This document shows positions 36,360 through 44,813 of a DNA stretch of 49,675 nt, piece after piece; position 1 is the stretch's first letter, and each line of letters starts with the position of its first letter. The stretch comes from Anaerolineales bacterium. GTDB taxonomy: Bacteria > Chloroflexota > Anaerolineae > Anaerolineales > Anaerolineaceae. A program made the translations under genes and the position numbers. The notes below the pieces were generated by a model. That model saw only the letters and a program-made list of their open reading frames with translations. It was not told where the DNA came from and ran no database searches. The DNA is taken from assembly GCA_020060485.1 (NCBI GenBank), contig JAGVAB010000096.1, forward strand, positions 1 through 49,675, in the 5' to 3' direction.

Positions 36360-36377
36360 GAATATCGAGCCTCCTGT

Positions 36378-36827
36378 CTATTCGATGCGGCTGTGGCGTT
36401 CAAGTTCGCGTTCCACATCTCTCTTCGCAATTTCCTGACGCTTGTCGTAAAGTTTTTTACCCTTGGCGATGGCAATCTCCAGCTTGGCACGGCCATCCTT
36501 GAGATACAAAATGGTCGGGATAACGGTCACCCCCTTCTGGCGAATCATATCCCACATGTACCGGATTTCCTTTTTGTGCAGCAGCAACTTTCTTTCCCGC
36601 TTTGGATCATGATTATATCGGTTGGCGGACTCATAAGGTGCCACATCTGAATTGACCAGCCAGGCTTGTCTGCCATCAATGCGGATGTAGGCCTCACTTA
36701 GGCTCACCTGCCCTGCGCGGATTGATTTGATCTCACTGCCGCGCAGTTCGATGCCTGCCTCAAAACTCTCTATCAGAAAGTATTCAAATTTCGCTTTGCG
36801 ATTTCTGGCTAAGATTTTTTTATCCAT
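36378..36827 (-). CDS. smpB: SsrA-binding protein SmpB
   Basis: 149 residues, full length, with RNRKAKFEYFLIESFEAGIE, LRGSEIKSIR, and the C-terminal basic tail that enters the ribosome (GKKLYDKRQEIAKRDVERE). SmpB delivers tmRNA to stalled ribosomes for trans-translation. A TAAAAT box ends six bases before the ATG and no ribosome binding site is seen, so this mRNA too may have little or no leader. I looked for tmRNA in the adjoining 200 bases and do not see one. Confidence 0.96.
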   Translation of the reverse strand: MDKKILARNRKAKFEYFLIESFEAGIELRGSEIKSIRAGQVSLSEAYIRIDGRQAWLVNSDVAPYESANRYNHDPKRERKLLLHKKEIRYMWDMIRQKGVTVIPTILYLKDGRAKLEIAIAKGKKLYDKRQEIAKRDVERELERHSRIE

Positions 36828-36967
36828 GCGTCCATTTTAACATAAGTGTTGCATCCCACCCACGATTTGAGGGTAGCGAATGAATGCCACAGCCGCTCCC
36901 TTATTCGCATCAAGTTTGCTTGACGCTGCCAAAAGTAAGCACTGTCTACCCCAGGCTGTCTCTACGT

Positions 36968-36973
36968 TATAAT
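36968..36973 (+). promoter_or_regulatory. -10 element for the small membrane protein / esterase pair
   Basis: A consensus TATAAT lies 57 bases before the ATG at 37031. A TTGACG occurs about 45 bases upstream of it, too far to be its -35 box. Confidence 0.4.
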
Positions 36974-37030
36974 AACTTCATAATATTGTGATCTCGATCG
37001 CGACTATGGATATCGCAGGATATTTCCCAA

Positions 37031-37258
37031 ATGAACAGAGACCTGAGAAAATACGCCAAACAAACCAATCTGCGCCTCATCATCGGCGGCATCTTGCTTT
37101 TAGTTCTGGTTGGCGGTGGTTTAATTCTTCTCATCTATGGCCCAGGCGCCGCAATGACTGGCTTGTTGTGCATCCTGTCCGGTTTGCTGCCCATTCTGGC
37201 AATCGTGCTCATCTTTGTTGTGATCGAATGGATCCTGAAAAGAGCAAATGAAGATTGA
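37031..37258 (+). CDS. Small two-helix membrane protein, unrecognised
   Basis: 75 residues: a basic N-terminus (NRDLRKYAKQTN), two membrane helices (about 15-36 and 40-66) and a short charged end. I know no family. The next gene begins inside its last 11 bases, so it is probably translated with the esterase. The hydrophobic pattern and operon position support a real gene. Confidence 0.7.
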   Translation: MNRDLRKYAKQTNLRLIIGGILLLVLVGGGLILLIYGPGAAMTGLLCILSGLLPILAIVLIFVVIEWILKRANED

Positions 37259-37913
37259 CACCAAATTAACAACCATGCAGGACTGGACGATCCGCTTTCG
37301 TCAGGGAAGTTCCCGAAAGCATGTCCTCCTTTTGCTGCACGGCTTCACTGGCAATGAAAATGCTATGTGGATTTTTACCGAAAAGCTGCCAGAAACTTAC
37401 TGGATTTTCTCTCCGCGTGCTCTCTACCCTGCCGGAAAAATCGGATACAGTTGGACATCTGTGCCTGATGCTGATTTCTCGATCTTTCGTCAATCCGCCC
37501 AAAAGGTCAGAACTCTCATCGACCAACTCGTTTCCAGCTTCAGCCTCACGCCAAAAAAGATAGACCTGATCGGCTTCAGTCAAGGAGCAGCGCTGGCTTA
37601 CACGCTGGCTCTGACTTACCCGGCGTGGACCGGAAAAACCGCCGCGCTTTCCGGATTTCTGCCACATGGCGCCGAAACTATTATTTCGCCCGGACTTCTC
37701 AGCAAAAACGCAATCCTGGTCACCCACGGCAGCCAGGATCAGATCATCCCCTTCAGTGAATCACAAAAAGCAATTGCCCAACTAGGACCGACTGGGGCCG
37801 AATTGACCCATTGTCAGGAAGATACAGGGCACAGGTTACACACTGCCTGCCGCCGCCAACTGATTCGCTTTTTCGAACAAGAAACCGGGGTCAACGACCC
37901 TGTACCAATGTAA
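37248..37913 (+). CDS. Carboxylesterase/phospholipase-type alpha/beta hydrolase
   Basis: 221 residues with the family's LLLHGFTGNENAM, nucleophile elbow GFSQGAALAY, an acidic turn in GSQDQIIPF and the catalytic His in DTGHRLH. This is the layout of the acyl-protein thioesterase/YpfH group: cytoplasmic serine hydrolases acting on short esters. Its start overlaps the small membrane protein gene by 11 bases, and its end overlaps the convergent SH3b gene by 23 bases. Confidence 0.92.
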   Translation: MKIDTKLTTMQDWTIRFRQGSSRKHVLLLLHGFTGNENAMWIFTEKLPETYWIFSPRALYPAGKIGYSWTSVPDADFSIFRQSAQKVRTLIDQLVSSFSLTPKKIDLIGFSQGAALAYTLALTYPAWTGKTAALSGFLPHGAETIISPGLLSKNAILVTHGSQDQIIPFSESQKAIAQLGPTGAELTHCQEDTGHRLHTACRRQLIRFFEQETGVNDPVPM

Positions 37914-38505
37914 TCAAACCTAACAGGATTCCCAGGCCGCCTACAATTAATATGATCATGCCGACAGGGATGTTACCAATTCCCTGCACATTACTCACTG
38001 CACTAAAAGTCGGTATTGTCAAAGGCGCCGGTTCGGTGTAGGTTGGCATACGAGTGGGAACATTATCCACCAAAAACTGCGCCGCCAATGTTGGATCAAT
38101 GGTTGCTGTCACCAACGGGGTTGGCGTAGGCGGCGGCTCAATCACAGGTAAAGTGCCGCCCATCAATTCCACCAACGATGAAAATACCCAGGCAGCCCCT
38201 CCCGGCACACCCGGATATTCCACCAGCACCCATTCACCGCCAACGGACCGGCCTTTGGCGGGCACCTGTTGGCCTGTCAAAAGCACACCCACTTTGTCAT
38301 AATTAGTCCCAGGGCCAGATCGGACATTGATCTGCGTCATATTCCCATCCTGCCGCACGATAATATAAGGCCCGATCGGCGTGCCTGTCACCGTGGCAAT
38401 ATCAACCGTAGGAATTTGCGCATTGACCGGTGTCGATCCATTAAGTACCATAAACAGGGCAATCAACAATAGCCCCAGGAAGATTGTGATTTCTTTACGC
38501 CGCAT
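37891..38505 (-). CDS. Exported SH3b protein with C-terminal membrane anchor
   Basis: 204 residues. A signal peptide (RRKEITIFLGLLL... to VNAQ) is followed by a bacterial SH3 domain (INVRSGPGTNYDKVGVL ... AAWVFSSLVEL), a Pro/Thr-rich linker (PPPTPTPLVTAT) and a C-terminal membrane helix (GMIILIVGGLGILLGLITL). The SH3b domain probably binds cell-wall peptides, and the tail holds it at the membrane. The ATG at 38505 has GGAGA upstream. Confidence 0.86.
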   Translation of the reverse strand: MRRKEITIFLGLLLIALFMVLNGSTPVNAQIPTVDIATVTGTPIGPYIIVRQDGNMTQINVRSGPGTNYDKVGVLLTGQQVPAKGRSVGGEWVLVEYPGVPGGAAWVFSSLVELMGGTLPVIEPPPTPTPLVTATIDPTLAAQFLVDNVPTRMPTYTEPAPLTIPTFSAVSNVQGIGNIPVGMIILIVGGLGILLGLITLVQGR

Positions 38506-38656
38506 GAGTTCTCCATTCCCGCAGCAATTTTCAAAATACCGGGCCGTATTGCGTTTCAATGCCTCGCATTCGCGCCGAAAAAAACGTTAACAGAAAGAAA
38601 TTTTCCCAATTTTCGAGAATTGCCACAGTTCACTCTAAAAATTCTTGAATATTGAT

Positions 38657-38662
38657 TATAAT
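38657..38662 (+). promoter_or_regulatory. -10 element giving a probable leaderless mRNA
   Basis: TATAAT ends seven bases before the ATG at 38670, the same distance as at the divergent pair near 26217/26325. TG bases just upstream may act as an extended -10; a -35 box is poor. Confidence 0.6.
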
Positions 38663-38669
38663 CGATTGT

Positions 38670-39254
38670 ATGGCCCAAAGAATATACCATGGTGAGATTA
38701 AACCCTCAAACCTTTCCCGGCAATTAACTGCCAAATTCAATCGCGGTAATTACCGCTCCCAGATATTTGGCAATGGCGATGAAATTGTTGTACAAATCGC
38801 CACGGTTGCGCGCCCCTCTTCCGGTGGGCAGACAGCACTTAATGTATCCATCCAGAAATTTGAGGATGGCATCATGGTAGATGTCGGCAAACAGGCCGTC
38901 TTGGGCGTGGCTGCCAGCCTGGGGATATCTGCTCTGGCAGCTCTAAAGAATCCGCTCAATCTTCTAGGCCGGCTGGATGACATCGCCCAAGATATTGAAT
39001 CCCTCCAATTATCGGATGAGATATGGGAAGTGATCGAAAAGACAACCCGCGCATACGGTGCCAGCCGTGAGCTTTCCGAGAGGTTTCGCCGCCTGGAATG
39101 TGACTATTGCGGAAGCGCAAATCCAGTTGGCGGCTCAAACTGTCTCATGTGTGGCGCCCCAATGGGCGGCATACAGCCAAAGACCTGCCCGTTTTGCGGG
39201 TTTGTGACTTCCAGGAACGAAACTGCCTGCCCAAATTGTCGTAAGAAAATCTGA
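38670..39254 (+). CDS. Double zinc-ribbon protein, unrecognised
   Basis: 194 residues. The first 130 residues are mixed alpha/beta with a hydrophobic GVAASLGISALAAL stretch (about 75-90) that could be a short membrane helix or buried core. The C-terminus has two zinc ribbons: CDYCGS..CLMCGAP and CPFCGF..CPNC. I cannot assign a function. No ribosome binding site is present. The P1 peptidase gene follows after 22 bases, probably in the same transcript. Confidence 0.8.
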   Translation: MAQRIYHGEIKPSNLSRQLTAKFNRGNYRSQIFGNGDEIVVQIATVARPSSGGQTALNVSIQKFEDGIMVDVGKQAVLGVAASLGISALAALKNPLNLLGRLDDIAQDIESLQLSDEIWEVIEKTTRAYGASRELSERFRRLECDYCGSANPVGGSNCLMCGAPMGGIQPKTCPFCGFVTSRNETACPNCRKKI

Positions 39255-39276
39255 CCCCTTTGCAACAGGTAAGGCT

Positions 39277-40281
39277 GTGGACTTATCAAATTCGATCACT
39301 GACATCCCTGGCATAACAGTTGGCCACGCCCAGAACGAAGAAGCGCTTACCGGATGTACTGTCATCCTGTGCCCTGATGGCACAACGGGCGGCGTTGACC
39401 AACGCGGCGGTGCACCTGGTACACGCGAGACAGATCTTCTGCGCCCCATGCATCTGGTTAACCAAGTCGACGCAATTCTGCTTGCTGGCGGTTCAGCCTT
39501 TGGGCTGGACGCTGCTGCGGGCGTCATGCAATATCTGGAGGAACAAGGCCGCGGCATCAACACCGGTGTAGCCAGAGTCCCCATTGTACCCGCAGCCATT
39601 CTTTTCGATCTGGCAGTGGGCAATGCCAACATCCGCCCGGATAAGGAAATGGGATACCAGGCCTGTTTGAACGCGTCCTCCACTCCGCCAACCCAGGGAA
39701 ATGTTGGAGCTGGCACAGGCGCATCAGTCGGCAAGATATTCGGCATGGGACAAGCCATGAAATCAGGGATTGGCAGCGCATCGATGGAAATTGGCAAAGG
39801 GATCATCGTGGCAGCCATCATCGCGGTCAATGCTTTTGGCGACATCATCTCCCCCGATAGCGGCACGATTTTAGCGGGCGCCCGTACCCTCCACAAGGGG
39901 CCGCTCAAACTTGGAGAGGGTCAGGTTTTTGCCGACACAATGCAAGTCATAAAAAAAATGGCTGGCCGCTCAATTCTGCAATTCGCTGCCCGCCAAAATA
40001 CCATCATCGGCGCAGTAGCCACGAATGCCCGCTTGAGCAAGGAAGAGATTAACAAGGTCGCCCAGATGGCCCAAAACGGCCTGGCAGTCGTAGTACGCCC
40101 TGCCCACAGCATGCTGGATGGCGACACCATTTTTGCCCTTGCGACCAACAAAAAAAGAGCTGATGTCAACATTGTTGGCGCCTACGCTGCTCAGGTTGTA
40201 TCACAAGCAATTCTAAATGCCATCCTTTCTGCCAAACCAATCCCCTCTTTGCCGTCTGCCAATTCACTCACTATCCAGTGA
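39277..40281 (+). CDS. P1-family (DmpA/NylC-type) self-processing aminopeptidase
   Basis: 334 residues with the S58-family pattern: DIPGITVGHAQ at the N-terminus, CTVILCPDGTTGGVDQRGGAPG, LLAGGSAFGLDAA, and NVGAGTGASVGK, in which the Thr after Gly should be the self-cleavage nucleophile that splits the chain into two subunits. Substrates vary in the family (N-terminal residues, beta-peptides, nylon oligomers), so none is assigned. The GTG at 39277 follows AGGTAAGG. Confidence 0.9.
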   Translation: MDLSNSITDIPGITVGHAQNEEALTGCTVILCPDGTTGGVDQRGGAPGTRETDLLRPMHLVNQVDAILLAGGSAFGLDAAAGVMQYLEEQGRGINTGVARVPIVPAAILFDLAVGNANIRPDKEMGYQACLNASSTPPTQGNVGAGTGASVGKIFGMGQAMKSGIGSASMEIGKGIIVAAIIAVNAFGDIISPDSGTILAGARTLHKGPLKLGEGQVFADTMQVIKKMAGRSILQFAARQNTIIGAVATNARLSKEEINKVAQMAQNGLAVVVRPAHSMLDGDTIFALATNKKRADVNIVGAYAAQVVSQAILNAILSAKPIPSLPSANSLTIQ

Positions 40282-40530
40282 AATAGCCTTGCGCAACATT
40301 TGTTTTTTTTGAGGCGATAAACGCTTATCAACAATATCGGCTATACGCAATTTTCATGCACCCTGACAGCCTGCCCTGGTCTTGCTTGCTCTCACCGCCA
40401 CCAGGCACGCAATCTTTCGTCTCCGTTGGTGGATTTCATCCCCCAGAGTAATTGTCATCCGTTATGTTACAGATTAGAATATTCCTAACAATGTTGGATT
40501 GTCCTTCCTCGTAACCCACAAGGAGCGATC

Positions 40531-41373
40531 ATGGTAAAAATAGTTGCCGATACAACCAGCGGTATTCTTGTCAGCGAAGCCCAGGAATTGGGGATCGGAT
40601 ACATTCCTCAAATCATCAACTTCGGAGAAAAATCCTTTCGGGACGATACAGAACTTGATACCAGCACCTTCCTTAAAATGTTGGTCGCTTCCAAGGAACT
40701 GCCAACGACCTCTGCCCCATCCCCGGCTTTGTACACGCCGATCTTTCAACAAGCACATGACCAAAACGAATCCGTGCTTGTAATCTGCCCCAGCGCTCTG
40801 GTCAGCGGGACTTTTCGTAGTGCCACTGTTGTCGCACAGGATTTTCCCGACAATGACATTCGCATCATTGACAGCAAGTCCATTGGCGGCGGCCTAGCTT
40901 CCCTGGTGCTTCAGGCCAGCGCTTGGGCGAGAGAAGGGAGAAATGCCGATCAGATCGAAACGGGCATCGTGAACCTGGTTGCCCGCGAAAAAAATTATTT
41001 CGTGGTCGATACGCTGGAATTTCTGTACAAAGGCGGTCGGATTGGTGGCGCCAAAGCGCTGTTTGGCAGTGTATTACAGGTCAAGCCGATTTTGAAATTG
41101 CAGAATGGTCAGGCCGAACCGGTGGAAAGTCAAAGGACACAGAAAAAAGCCCTTGCCAGACTGGTGGAGATTGTTGCGGCCGAGTGTCCGCATGGCAGCG
41201 AGTCTCACTTGTGTGTCATGCAGGGAGACGCGCTTGAAAAAGCACAATGGCTCGCATCCACATTCTCTGAATCGTTGGACATACCCAATGTCAGAATTTT
41301 CAATCTGCCGCCAGCGATTTTGACTCACACCGGGCCAGGCATTCTTGGTGTCAGTTTTTTCCTGTCAGAATGA
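40531..41373 (+). CDS. DegV-family fatty-acid-binding protein
   Basis: 280 residues with the DegV motifs KIVADTTSGIL at the start, the TSAPSPALY loop that contacts the fatty-acid head group, SALVSGTFRSA, and VDTLEFLYKGGRIGGAKALFG. DegV/FakB proteins bind a fatty acid and present it to the kinase FakA; no FakA gene is in the window. The ATG follows AAGGAGCGATC. The 249 bases upstream hold no gene I can recognise. Confidence 0.92.
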   Translation: MVKIVADTTSGILVSEAQELGIGYIPQIINFGEKSFRDDTELDTSTFLKMLVASKELPTTSAPSPALYTPIFQQAHDQNESVLVICPSALVSGTFRSATVVAQDFPDNDIRIIDSKSIGGGLASLVLQASAWAREGRNADQIETGIVNLVAREKNYFVVDTLEFLYKGGRIGGAKALFGSVLQVKPILKLQNGQAEPVESQRTQKKALARLVEIVAAECPHGSESHLCVMQGDALEKAQWLASTFSESLDIPNVRIFNLPPAILTHTGPGILGVSFFLSE

Positions 41374-41392
41374 ACCGAGATCAAGGGATTAT

Positions 41393-41422
41393 TCAGTCTC
41401 CTGCCTGACGGCAGGGGACTGA
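41393..41422. terminator. Hairpin between degV and the alcohol dehydrogenase gene
   Basis: The stem is TCAGTC-CCTGCC with GGCAGG-GACTGA, one mismatch and a TGAC loop, between two convergent genes. Flanking T runs are weak, so it is a moderate terminator at best. Confidence 0.6.
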
Positions 41423-41426
41423 TCTT

Positions 41427-42581
41427 CTAAAGGGCTTCTTCCAGTATTTCGAACATCTCGGATTCAGTCAATTCAATGGGGTTGCCTTTCATGCTGCTGG
41501 CATGTCGCGCCTTGCCCACAACTGCAGCCAGATCAACTGTCGTCAATCCATATGCAGATAATCCAGGAATATGCAGGTCGCGGCAAAGCTGCTCCAGCCA
41601 TCCAATTCCATCTTCCAAAGTTGCCTCTTTGTCTCCAGTCAGCATTTGAGAAACAATCACATACCTGGCAAGCGCCGGATTTTCCGGTTCACGTTCAGCC
41701 AACGCCTGAATATTCATGCGCACCACAATGGGCAAGAGCCTTGCACACACCGCCCCATGGGGAGCTTCAAACATACCACCTAAAGGACCAGCAAAACCAT
41801 GCACTGCACCCAATTTACCATTGGCCAATGCCAATCCACCTAGCAAACTCGCCCAGGACATCCTGCTGCGGGCAACAATGTCATCGCCTTGTAAAAAAGC
41901 AGGCAATAATGATTGGCTGGCACTCCTTAAGCCTTCCAGACAAAAGAGATCTGTCATCCAGTTTGCCGCGCCAGAAACATAAGGCTCCAACACTTGCGTA
42001 AGCGCATCCATTCCAGTACTTGCCGTGACTGCTGGCGGCATCGAAATGGTGAGCTCCGGATCAACAAGTGCCACAGCCGGGATCATCAATGAGCTGCGCA
42101 AACTGACCTTCACCCGCTGATCCGGCACCTGAATCACAGCATTTCTGGTCACTTCTGTACCGGTGCCAGCTGTTGTCGGTATGGCAATACAGGGCATGGC
42201 TTTTTCAGTGAGCGGCTTTCCTTTTCCCACCACCTCAAGATAATCCAGTAAATCGCCTGGATTGGCCAACATGGCTGACACTGCTTTGGCCGTGTCCAGG
42301 ACACTTCCCCCGCCAAATCCAACGACACACTTACATTTTTGCCGCCGTGCCAGCAGTGTAGCAATCTGCACCAATTCGAGGTCAGGTTCCCGGTCTACTG
42401 CAAACACCTCCACTGACATTCCGGCGTCCTGTAACAAATCAATCGCCCGTTCTGGCCTGGCCTTGCCCGCTCCCGCCACCAGCAGCACCCGATCCCCATA
42501 AGCTCTGGCAAGCTCACCAAGCTTCACAAAATAGCCTGTCCCAAAAATGATCTCTCCTGCCGTCGCAAAAGAAAAATTCAT
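41427..42581 (-). CDS. Iron-type alcohol dehydrogenase, atypical metal site
   Basis: 384 residues of the group III (iron-type) alcohol dehydrogenase fold, with NAD(P)-binding GFGGGSVLDTAKA (88-100) and IPTTAGTGTE. The usual metal ligands Asp-His-His-His are only partly present: D192, H261 and H275 are kept, but the first His is Gln (Q196 in MDALTQVLEPYVS) and the His of the AHPLG motif is Gly (G265). Similar Gln-type members exist, so it may use another metal or none, and the substrate is unknown. The ATG at 42581 has GGAGG upstream. It is one base from the monooxygenase-like gene. Confidence 0.9.
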   Translation of the reverse strand: MNFSFATAGEIIFGTGYFVKLGELARAYGDRVLLVAGAGKARPERAIDLLQDAGMSVEVFAVDREPDLELVQIATLLARRQKCKCVVGFGGGSVLDTAKAVSAMLANPGDLLDYLEVVGKGKPLTEKAMPCIAIPTTAGTGTEVTRNAVIQVPDQRVKVSLRSSLMIPAVALVDPELTISMPPAVTASTGMDALTQVLEPYVSGAANWMTDLFCLEGLRSASQSLLPAFLQGDDIVARSRMSWASLLGGLALANGKLGAVHGFAGPLGGMFEAPHGAVCARLLPIVVRMNIQALAEREPENPALARYVIVSQMLTGDKEATLEDGIGWLEQLCRDLHIPGLSAYGLTTVDLAAVVGKARHASSMKGNPIELTESEMFEILEEAL

Positions 42582-42582
42582 T

Positions 42583-42891
42583 TCACCTCCAATCCGCATC
42601 CAATGGGTAACAAGATGTATATTTAACGCTGCTGCGAGGTTCGGCCATCATGTCTGCCACCAGTTCCCGCCATTTCTGATAATGCGCCGTATCTTTGTGG
42701 GCCAGAGCATCGTCAGGCGAACGATACACTTCAACCAAAGTAAACTTGCGGGGGTTATCAATCAATTGAAGCACATCAAATCTGGCAATTCCAGGTTCAA
42801 GAAGGCTGGCCGCAGCATTCTCAAGTGTTGCTAACTTGAAATCCCCTACTGCGCTTTCCTTCACATGCACATTAACAAGGACAATATACAT
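42583..42891 (-). CDS. Antibiotic-biosynthesis-monooxygenase-fold protein
   Basis: 102 residues of the dimeric ABM barrel: [40 protein letters not shown], and the closing [13 protein letters not shown]. Members include heme-degrading, quinol-oxidising and autoinducer-degrading (LsrG-like) enzymes; the sequence alone does not choose between them. The ATG follows GGAGA. It is coupled to the downstream alcohol dehydrogenase gene, suggesting a shared small-molecule pathway. Confidence 0.88.
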   Translation of the reverse strand: MYIVLVNVHVKESAVGDFKLATLENAAASLLEPGIARFDVLQLIDNPRKFTLVEVYRSPDDALAHKDTAHYQKWRELVADMMAEPRSSVKYTSCYPLDADWR

Positions 42892-43109
42892 AATTCTCCT
42901 TCCGAGTCCGTCCATAAAAGAAAACAATCAATATCTATATTCTAATCGGGTTGTTTCATTTTTCAACCCAAATCAGCCAAGAACCAGTTCATGGATAGGC
43001 TGGATACAATCCTCTGTGGTTTACAGGCCAGTCCCCGGTTTTTGGGAACCTGCCATGTATCAAGAGTGCTCAATAATTGTTAATATCTTGCAAGAATCAA
43101 ACTTGCTTA
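42892..43109. other. Intergenic stretch between ABM gene and rpoD promoter, no gene seen
   Basis: This is the first part of a gene-free stretch of 525 bases. Apart from the ribosome binding site of the minus-strand gene near 42892-42905, I see no reading frame with family character, no tRNA and no clear hairpin. The remainder (43110-43416) holds the rpoD promoter and leader. Confidence 0.5.
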
Positions 43110-43138
43110 TTGACATGCCCTCTCACTTGTTGTATAGT
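43110..43138 (+). promoter_or_regulatory. Near-consensus sigma70-type promoter of rpoD
   Basis: TTGACA (43110-43115) and TATAGT (43133-43138) are exactly 17 bases apart. The expected transcript start is about 43145, leaving a 5' leader of about 270 bases before rpoD. Confidence 0.88.
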
Positions 43139-43160
43139 GTACTGCGGTAAAGAGATTTGT

Positions 43161-43203
43161 TTTGTTTATGGAAACAAAGCGGGCGGAATTAATTCCGCTC
43201 GTT
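43161..43203 (+). promoter_or_regulatory. Two adjacent hairpins in the rpoD leader
   Basis: The first is TTTGTTT/AAACAAA around an ATGG loop (43161-43178). The second is the perfect palindrome GCGGAATTAATTCCGC (43183-43198), extendable by about five pairs with G-T wobbles. Neither has a following T run, so they are not terminators. The palindrome could equally be a protein-binding site or an RNA hairpin early in the leader. Confidence 0.6.
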
Positions 43204-43416
43204 CTGTGTGTCTGGTAATGACAGTAACATTGTCTTGTGTCCAAAATTGCAGGTAAGGATTAGTATTTTGCAGCCATCTAAACAATAGAATGATCTTGGT
43301 TTGCATGGCCACGGATTTGCTTCTATTGCAATTTCGGATGAAAAAGTGTATGCTCATTTTAATTGTAGAGGGTTACCTCTGCAATATCCGCAGTTTATTG
43401 GAGTTTACTAGTAAAA

Positions 43417-44661
43417 ATGATCAACGAAAGACGAAAAATGGCAGCTTCAGATATGGATGAAGAATTGTCAGGAACAATGGGCGATGAAGATTATCCCATC
43501 GCTCGTCTCTTGGACATGGGACGACAACAGTCTTATGTGACCATTGATGATATTCTTCATTTTTTCCCTGAAGCAGAACAGGATGTTTCTCAGCTTGAAG
43601 AAGCTTTTGCCGCTTTGATGAGCGCTGGTATTCCCTATGTTGAAGACCTCCCTCCCGAAGAACCTTCTGATGAAGATCTGGAAATAGAAGACGAGGACGA
43701 GGACGATGAAGACCGTGGCGCCCAATCGGGCATAGATGACCTTGCGCATATCGATACAGACGATACGATTGGTCTGTATTTGAAAGAAGTCAGCCGTGTT
43801 CCCCTGCTTAATGCAGAAGAAGAGGTTGAACTAGCTCAAAGAATCGAACGCGGCCGTATGGCACGCGAAGAACTTGCGCGCGGCAATGTAAAGAGCCACC
43901 GCAGAGCCGAACTGCGCAGACTTATTGAAGATGGATGGGCAGCCCGCGAACATCTCATCACCGCAAATTCACGCCTGGTCATCAGCGTCGCCAAAAAATA
44001 CATGGGGCGCGGTGTTCCTTTCCTGGATCTTATCCAGGAGGGCAATATTGGCTTGATTCGCGCCACCAAGAAATTTGACTACCGCCGTGGGCACAAATTC
44101 AGCACCTACGCCACCTGGTGGATCCGCCAGGCGGTTACCCGCGCCATTGCCGACCAGGGAAGAACCATTCGCGTCCCGGTGCACATGGGCGACCAGATCA
44201 ACAAACTCCTGCGTGTCCAGCATCAACTGACCCAAAAACTGGGCCGGGAACCAGCAGTTGAGGAACTGGCTCTCTCCCTGGATGTAACACCCAAAAAAGT
44301 GGAGAACATGATTCAGGTTGCCAGGCGCCCATTGTCACTTGAGACCCCGACTGACGACGAAGAAGATTCCGTGCTGGGCGATTTCATTGAAGACGACGAA
44401 GCCCCACCGCCTGATGAGACAGCCACCTACAATCTCTTGCAAGAGCACCTGGAAGAGGTCCTGGAAACGCTTCCGCCGCGTGAGGTCAGGATCCTGCAGC
44501 TACGCTACGGCTTGCTCGATGGTCAGGCATATACCCTTGAAGAAGTTGGCCGCAAGATGGGCGTCACCCGCGAACGCGTTCGCCAGATCGAAGCCCAGGC
44601 TCTCAGCCGCTTGCGTCACCCAATGATTCGCCGCAAACTAAGGGATTATCTGGGTCATTAA
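43417..44661 (+). CDS. rpoD: Primary RNA polymerase sigma factor (sigma-70, RpoD)
   Basis: 414 residues. An acidic region 1.1-like N-terminus ([20 protein letters not shown]) is followed by region 1.2 ([20 protein letters not shown]), region 2 with core-binding [20 protein letters not shown] and -10 recognition ([20 protein letters not shown]), region 3, and region 4 with the -35-binding helix-turn-helix ([21 protein letters not shown]). It directs transcription of housekeeping genes, matching the promoters found in this window. The ATG at 43417 follows GGAG at long spacing; an in-frame ATG at 43438 is an alternative. Confidence 0.96.
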   Translation: MINERRKMAASDMDEELSGTMGDEDYPIARLLDMGRQQSYVTIDDILHFFPEAEQDVSQLEEAFAALMSAGIPYVEDLPPEEPSDEDLEIEDEDEDDEDRGAQSGIDDLAHIDTDDTIGLYLKEVSRVPLLNAEEEVELAQRIERGRMAREELARGNVKSHRRAELRRLIEDGWAAREHLITANSRLVISVAKKYMGRGVPFLDLIQEGNIGLIRATKKFDYRRGHKFSTYATWWIRQAVTRAIADQGRTIRVPVHMGDQINKLLRVQHQLTQKLGREPAVEELALSLDVTPKKVENMIQVARRPLSLETPTDDEEDSVLGDFIEDDEAPPPDETATYNLLQEHLEEVLETLPPREVRILQLRYGLLDGQAYTLEEVGRKMGVTRERVRQIEAQALSRLRHPMIRRKLRDYLGH

Positions 44662-44813
44662 GCAATAATAGACCGTTCTAAGTCCTGAACAATACAGAAC
44701 ATCCCCTATTTTTAGTCATATCTCATCGTTATGTGGCGATTTGGGGGAATTTATGATTTAATAGAATTGGATAATTGGTACTCTGTACGTTCAGATCAAA
44801 GCGAGGTTTAAGA

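Noticed and set aside
36828..37030. tmRNA gene beside smpB
   Set aside because: No tRNA-like ends, no TTCGA T-loop with an acceptor stem and no tag-like open frame in this stretch.
40282..40530. Riboswitch or small RNA upstream of degV
   Set aside because: I see no conserved riboswitch core, no terminator hairpin with a T run and no strong promoter; only the degV ribosome binding site is clear.
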